The position numbers and the translations under genes were made by a program. A DNA stretch of 18,254 nucleotides from the NCBI GenBank assembly GCA_036676475.1, contig JAKFCU010000080.1:1-18254 (forward strand). The letters are read 5' to 3'. Within the stretch, counting starts at the first letter, position 1. Each line of letters begins with the position of its first letter. Under the pieces are notes generated by a model. It worked only from the letters and a program-made list of their open reading frames with translations, did not search any database and was not told where the DNA came from. Of the stretch, positions 14,575 to 18,254 are shown piece by piece. This DNA is from LC029 sp036676475. Lineage in GTDB: Bacteria > Bacillota > Bacilli > Aneurinibacillales > RAOX-1.

Positions 14575-14681
14575 CTTAATGCCCCTTTCTCCCAAATGAA
14601 GGGAAGTTTCTAGGTTCGCATTCACATCATTGAATGCAATCATTGCAAAAGGGTTCAAATTTCGCATCTCAGCTTTGAAAT
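14575..14681 (-). promoter_or_regulatory. Leader region of hslV
   Basis: About 100 bases between the candidate promoter and the hslV start. It contains a perfect 6-bp hairpin at 14618-14637 (GCATTC/GAATGC, eight-base loop) and, by chance or not, stays open in frame with hslV for 31 codons. B. subtilis has the xerC/codV gene at this place. I found no trace of the XerC C-terminal HxxR...GH...Y motifs in any frame here, so no remnant is visible. Confidence 0.35.
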
Positions 14682-14708
14682 ATTATAGTAAAATTTATCA
14701 CAAGTAAA
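14682..14708 (-). promoter_or_regulatory. Candidate promoter for hslV-hslU-codY
   Basis: On the minus strand a perfect TATAAT lies at 14687-14682, with TTTACT at 14708-14703 as the best -35, 15 bases away, a short spacing. It sits between the trmFO terminator and hslV, which makes biological sense: with trmFO terminated, hslVU-codY needs its own promoter. In AT-rich DNA TATAAT is common, so this is moderate evidence. Confidence 0.5.
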
Positions 14709-14731
14709 GAAAAGTGCTCAAGCTAAAGAAT

Positions 14732-14754
14732 GGGAGCTGTTTGTAACAGCTCCC
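14732..14754 (-). terminator. Intrinsic terminator after trmFO
   Basis: GGGAGCTGTT (14732-14741) pairs perfectly with AACAGCTCCC (14745-14754) around a three-base loop, giving a 10-bp GC-containing stem 34 bases beyond the trmFO stop. On the minus strand it is followed by ATTCTTTAGCTTG, moderately T-rich. It probably separates topA-trmFO from hslVU-codY. Confidence 0.8.
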
Positions 14755-14788
14755 TTCAAGCTTAATAAATAGTATCATATTCTAGACA

Positions 14789-16108
14789 TTATTGGCAACT
14801 CAAATTGTGTATATAGGGGATAAAATTCTGAATTGTCGTCAACGCTCTGTCGGCCATCTTTTCATAGCGCTCTTTTTTGCTCCTAATCCTCTTTTCAAGA
14901 GGCGGGAATAGGCCGAAATTAGCATTCATCGGTTGAAAATTATCTGGATTAGCTGTCGTTATGTAATGTGCCATACTTCCCATTGCCGTTTCTACAGGAA
15001 AAATAACAGGCTGTTCTCCTTTAGCAACACGTGAGGCATTAATTCCAGCGATAAGTCCAGCCGCAGCTGATTCCACATACCCTTCAACCCCAGTCATTTG
15101 TCCAGCAAAAAATAAATGCTCCTGTTTACGGGATTGATAGCTAGGATGTAATAATTTAGGACTGTTAATGAAGGTATTTCGATGCATCACGCCATACCGT
15201 ATAATTTCGGCATTTTCTAAACCAGGTATCAATCTAAAAACCCGCAACTGATCTCCCCATTTAAGGTGAGTCTGGAATCCTACCATGTTATAGAGAGTTC
15301 CTGCGCTATTATCCTGTCTCAATTGAACGACCGCAAAAGGCTGATTACCCGTACGCGGATCATTTAATCCAACGGGTTTCATGGGCCCAAACACTAACGT
15401 TTGTCTTCCCCTGCGGGCAATCTCTTCGATGGGCATGCAGCCCTCAAAGTAGATTTCCTTCTCGAATTCTTTTAATGGGACCACTTCAGCTGTGATCAGG
15501 GCTTCATAGAATTGATTAAATTCCTCTTCTGTCATCGGACAATTAAGGTAGGCTGCTTCCCCTTTATCATAGCGTGAAGCCATAAAGACTTTTTCCATAT
15601 CAATGGTTTCCCGATCGATAATAGGGGCTGCTGCGTCATAGAAGTAAAGATACTCTTGACCTGTTATCTTTTTTAAATTCTCAGAAAGCGCAGGGGATGT
15701 TAGCGGTCCTGAGGCAATCACACAAATCCCCTCAGGTATCGTATCCACTTCCGCATTTATTACGGTAATGTTCGGATGGGTTCGGAGTGCATGGGTTACC
15801 GTTTCAGCAAATTCGTGACGATCAACGGCTAGCGCCCCTCCTGCAGGAACCGAACAAGAATCCGCAGCTTGTATAATAACCGAGTTAAGGCGCCGCATTT
15901 CCTCCTTGAGAATACCGACAGCATTAGTTAACGAGTTAGCACGCAACGAATTACTGCATACCAACTCAGCAAATTTATCGGTATGGTGAGCGGGAGTCTG
16001 CTTAACGGGTCTCATTTCATATAGTGTGACTTGAACCCCATTCTCGGCAATCTGCCATGCTGCTTCACTGCCTGCTAATCCCGCTCCTACGACTGTAACT
16101 TTCTCCAT
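14789..16108 (-). CDS. trmFO: Folate/FAD-dependent tRNA (uracil-54-C5) methyltransferase TrmFO
   Basis: TrmFO makes 5-methyluridine at position 54 in the T-loop of tRNA, using methylenetetrahydrofolate and reduced FAD rather than S-adenosylmethionine. The protein has 439 residues, close to B. subtilis (435). It begins with the FAD-binding Rossmann motif VVGAGLAGSEAAW (6-18). The two functional cysteines are present: C51 in LVCSNSLR and C224 in FEGCMPIEE. A second FAD-binding region lies near the C-terminus (FFAGQMTGVEGYVESAAAG). ATG 16108 has AAGGGG nine bases upstream. It lies 62 bases after topA, as in many Bacillales. A hairpin terminator follows. The enzyme is often named Gid or GidA-like in older annotation. 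Confidence 0.98.
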   Translation of the reverse strand: MEKVTVVGAGLAGSEAAWQIAENGVQVTLYEMRPVKQTPAHHTDKFAELVCSNSLRANSLTNAVGILKEEMRRLNSVIIQAADSCSVPAGGALAVDRHEFAETVTHALRTHPNITVINAEVDTIPEGICVIASGPLTSPALSENLKKITGQEYLYFYDAAAPIIDRETIDMEKVFMASRYDKGEAAYLNCPMTEEEFNQFYEALITAEVVPLKEFEKEIYFEGCMPIEEIARRGRQTLVFGPMKPVGLNDPRTGNQPFAVVQLRQDNSAGTLYNMVGFQTHLKWGDQLRVFRLIPGLENAEIIRYGVMHRNTFINSPKLLHPSYQSRKQEHLFFAGQMTGVEGYVESAAAGLIAGINASRVAKGEQPVIFPVETAMGSMAHYITTANPDNFQPMNANFGLFPPLEKRIRSKKERYEKMADRALTTIQNFIPYIHNLSCQ

Positions 16109-16130
16109 AGATGTAAACCCCTTCTATTAT

Positions 16131-16174
16131 TGCTTGTGCACTACTTCGAGTATGCTCTGGTGCTTGCGCACTAC
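16131..16174. repeat. Short direct repeat between topA and trmFO
   Basis: TGCTTGTGCACTAC (16131-16144) and TGCTTGCGCACTAC (16161-16174) match at 13 of 14 positions, 30 bases apart. The second copy includes the topA stop codon. Each copy holds a small palindrome (GTGCAC or TGCGCA). This may be a duplication that created part of the spacer, or chance. Confidence 0.5.
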
Positions 16175-18246
16175 GTTGACTCTTCCATATAATCACACTC
16201 GGAACATTGTACATTTGCTTGTTTTTTCTTCCCCTTTTTTTCTACTAACATGGAAGTACATTTCGGACACTTTCTTTCAATCGGCTTATCCCAAGAAACA
16301 AATTCACACTCTGGATAATGGCTGCAACCATAAAACGTACGGCTTTTTTTGCTCTTTCGCTCGACAATCATGCCTTCACATTTTGGGCATTGCACCCCAG
16401 TTTCCTTGAGTATAGCTTTCGTGTTTCGGCAATCGGGAAAACCCGAGCACGCAAGGAACTTTCCAAATCTTCCGAGCTTATAGACCATGTGTTTCCCACA
16501 TTTTTCACAATGCTCATCAGAAACTTCGTCCTCGATCTCAATTTCTTCCATATACTTGTCGGCAACTTCTAGCCGGGTTTCAAACCCCTTATAAAATTCA
16601 TCAAGCACATGCACCCAATCCGCTTTTCCCTCTTCAATATAGTCAAGATCTTCCTCCATCTTAGCTGTGAAAGTAGGATCTAATATTTCCGGAAAAAATT
16701 CAGAAATGAGTTCAATTACAATTTCCCCCAATTCGGTTGGAACAAACCTCTTCTCCTCATGAGCAATATATCCGCGTTTCTGAATCGTTTCAAGTGTCGG
16801 TGCATACGTACTCGGTCTACCAATTCCTAATTCTTCTAGCGTGCGAACCAAGCGTGCTTCAGAATATCGTGGAGGAGGCTGGGTAAAATGCTGTTTAGGT
16901 TCTAATTGACTTAATTCTACTATTTGCTCTTCGGTTAGAGGCGGTAAAATATTGTCCTTCTCCTCTTTGCCTTCGTCATTCCCTTCCACATACACCTTCA
17001 TAAAACCAAGAAAATTGATTTTTGATCCATTCGCGCGGAATGTTGCCTGTCCAGCCTCAATGGTGACTGTCATCGTATCCAAAATCGCTGATGCCATCTG
17101 ACTGGCAACAAATCTTTCCCAAATCAAACGATACAGCCGGAGCTGATCTCGAGATAGAAATTCTTTCATGGAATCAGGGGTTCGAAGTATAGAAGTAGGC
17201 CGAACAGCTTCATGCGCATCCTGAGCATTTTCCTTTTTCGCATGCGTGCGAGCTTCCACTAATGCATATTCTTTTCCATAGGTTTCCTCGATATACAATT
17301 TCGATTCTTCTACCGCTACTTGGCTAATTCTAGTGGAATCCGTTCTCATGTAGGTAATTAAACCAACCGTTCCCTCTTTCCCTAAGTCAATTCCTTCGTA
17401 TAATTGCTGGGCAACCATCATTGTTTTAGCAGCACGGAAGTTCAGCTTACGTGCTGCTTCTTGCTGCAGGGAGCTCGTTATGAATGGCGGAGCTGGGTTT
17501 CGCTTTCTTTCTTTTTTCTTTATTTCTTTCACAACAAAAGGGGCATTCCCCATTTTCTTCAGAAGCTCCCCTACATCCTCTTCAGAATGAAGCTCTGCTT
17601 TGCTACCCTGATACCCATAAAACTTGGATTCGAAGACCTCACCCGTTGTTGCCATTAAAAATGCTGTTACCGTCCAATATTCTTCCGGTACAAAATTTTT
17701 AATTTCAAGTTCACGATCATAAATCAATCTTACTGCAACCGACTGAACCCGGCCAGCACTTAGTCCCTTTTTCACCTTTTTCCAAAGTAATGGACTGATA
17801 TTATAGCCTACAAGCCGGTCTAGAATCCTTCGAGCTTGTTGGGCATTTACTAGATCCATATTAATCTTTCTCGGATTTTTAAAGGCATCTTTAACGGCCT
17901 GTTTCGTAATCTCATTAAAAACTACACGACATGGTTCATTCTGATCCATATTCAAGCTATGAGACAAATGCCAAGCAATTGCCTCTCCCTCACGATCAGG
18001 GTCAGCCGCAAGATAGATACGTTTTACTTTCTTCGCTGCATCCCGCAGTTCCTTCAGAACGCCGCCTTTTCCTCTAATGGTAATATACTTGGGAGCAAAC
18101 CCTTCTTTTACTTCTACTCCCATTTGGCTTTTGGGTAAATCACGAACATGTCCCATAGAGGCTTTCACAATATATTTTTTCCCAAGATATTTTCCTATTG
18201 TTTTTGCTTTTGCGGGAGACTCTACTATTACCAAGGCATCAGCCAT
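16171..18246 (-). CDS. topA: DNA topoisomerase I (type IA)
   Basis: Topoisomerase I relaxes negative supercoils by cutting one strand through a tyrosine 5'-phosphate link and passing the other. At 691 residues it equals the B. subtilis enzyme and appears complete. The Toprim domain (1-130) shows E9 in IVESPAK and the DPDREGE acidic cluster (82-88). The active-site tyrosine is Y299 in GLITYMRTDSTR. SAGRVQSVAVRLI (163-175) and LGIGRPSTYAPT (473-484) are also diagnostic. The C-terminal tail carries three four-cysteine zinc ribbons at about 580-606, 620-647 and 660-684. ATG 18246 is eight bases from the window end; AGGA is visible before it but the promoter is not. Followed by trmFO after 62 bases. 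Confidence 0.99.
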   Translation of the reverse strand: MADALVIVESPAKAKTIGKYLGKKYIVKASMGHVRDLPKSQMGVEVKEGFAPKYITIRGKGGVLKELRDAAKKVKRIYLAADPDREGEAIAWHLSHSLNMDQNEPCRVVFNEITKQAVKDAFKNPRKINMDLVNAQQARRILDRLVGYNISPLLWKKVKKGLSAGRVQSVAVRLIYDRELEIKNFVPEEYWTVTAFLMATTGEVFESKFYGYQGSKAELHSEEDVGELLKKMGNAPFVVKEIKKKERKRNPAPPFITSSLQQEAARKLNFRAAKTMMVAQQLYEGIDLGKEGTVGLITYMRTDSTRISQVAVEESKLYIEETYGKEYALVEARTHAKKENAQDAHEAVRPTSILRTPDSMKEFLSRDQLRLYRLIWERFVASQMASAILDTMTVTIEAGQATFRANGSKINFLGFMKVYVEGNDEGKEEKDNILPPLTEEQIVELSQLEPKQHFTQPPPRYSEARLVRTLEELGIGRPSTYAPTLETIQKRGYIAHEEKRFVPTELGEIVIELISEFFPEILDPTFTAKMEEDLDYIEEGKADWVHVLDEFYKGFETRLEVADKYMEEIEIEDEVSDEHCEKCGKHMVYKLGRFGKFLACSGFPDCRNTKAILKETGVQCPKCEGMIVERKSKKSRTFYGCSHYPECEFVSWDKPIERKCPKCTSMLVEKKGKKKQANVQCSECDYMEEST

Positions 18247-18254
18247 TTTGTCCT

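Noticed and set aside
14575..14667. 31-residue N-terminal extension of HslV
   Set aside because: Would bury the N-terminal nucleophile, lacks a ribosome binding site and is not found in the family.
1..18254. CRISPR arrays, tRNA or rRNA genes
   Set aside because: No regularly spaced repeats and no tRNA or rRNA-like segments were seen on either strand.

Overview
The window looks like a chromosomal segment of a Bacillales firmicute, probably a Paenibacillaceae, Brevibacillus or Alicyclobacillaceae type rather than B. subtilis itself. The reasons are the order topA-trmFO-hslV-hslU-codY-flgB, a full-length CodY, the folate-dependent TrmFO, strong AGGAGG-type ribosome binding sites, and a HslV that starts MEMTFHATT. 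All 21 recognised genes are on the minus strand, so the biological order runs from high to low coordinates.

Housekeeping block (18246 down to 11806): topA (DNA topoisomerase I; the start codon is inside the window), trmFO (tRNA m5U54 methyltransferase), a clear hairpin terminator, a candidate promoter, hslV-hslU (the two subunits of the ClpQY protease) and codY (global GTP/branched-chain amino acid repressor). The xerC/codV recombinase gene found between trmFO and hslV in B. subtilis is absent. codY is closed by a perfect 12-bp hairpin.

Promoter region (11805 to 11498): a ~300-bp intergenic region holds what looks like a compound flagellar promoter. It has a sigma-D/FliA-like element, a downstream extended -10 sigma-A element, a weak CodY-box-like sequence, a structured leader and a possible 21-codon leader ORF.

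Flagellar block (11497 down to 342): flgB, flgC, fliE, fliF, fliG, fliH, fliI, fliJ, ylxF, flbD, fliN, fliO, fliP, fliQ, fliR, flhB. These encode the proximal rod, MS ring, part of the C ring, the export ATPase complex and most of the membrane export gate. Genes are tightly packed, often overlapping, and all look intact. The block is a shortened version of the B. subtilis fla/che operon: fliK, flgD and flgE are missing between ylxF and flbD; fliL, fliM and cheY are missing; FliY is replaced by a 111-residue FliN-only protein; and flhA does not follow flhB. The missing genes may be elsewhere in the genome or may be lost; the window cannot decide.

Left end (1 to 341): no convincing gene. It is rich in perfect short hairpins and has a TATAAT at 3-8 on the plus strand. 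It could be a structured RNA or the end of a mobile element, but this is unproven.

I did not find a clearly new biological system. The most interesting leads are the reduced flagellar gene set with a FliN-only switch gene, the hairpin-rich left end where flhA should be, and the layered flgB promoter next to codY.
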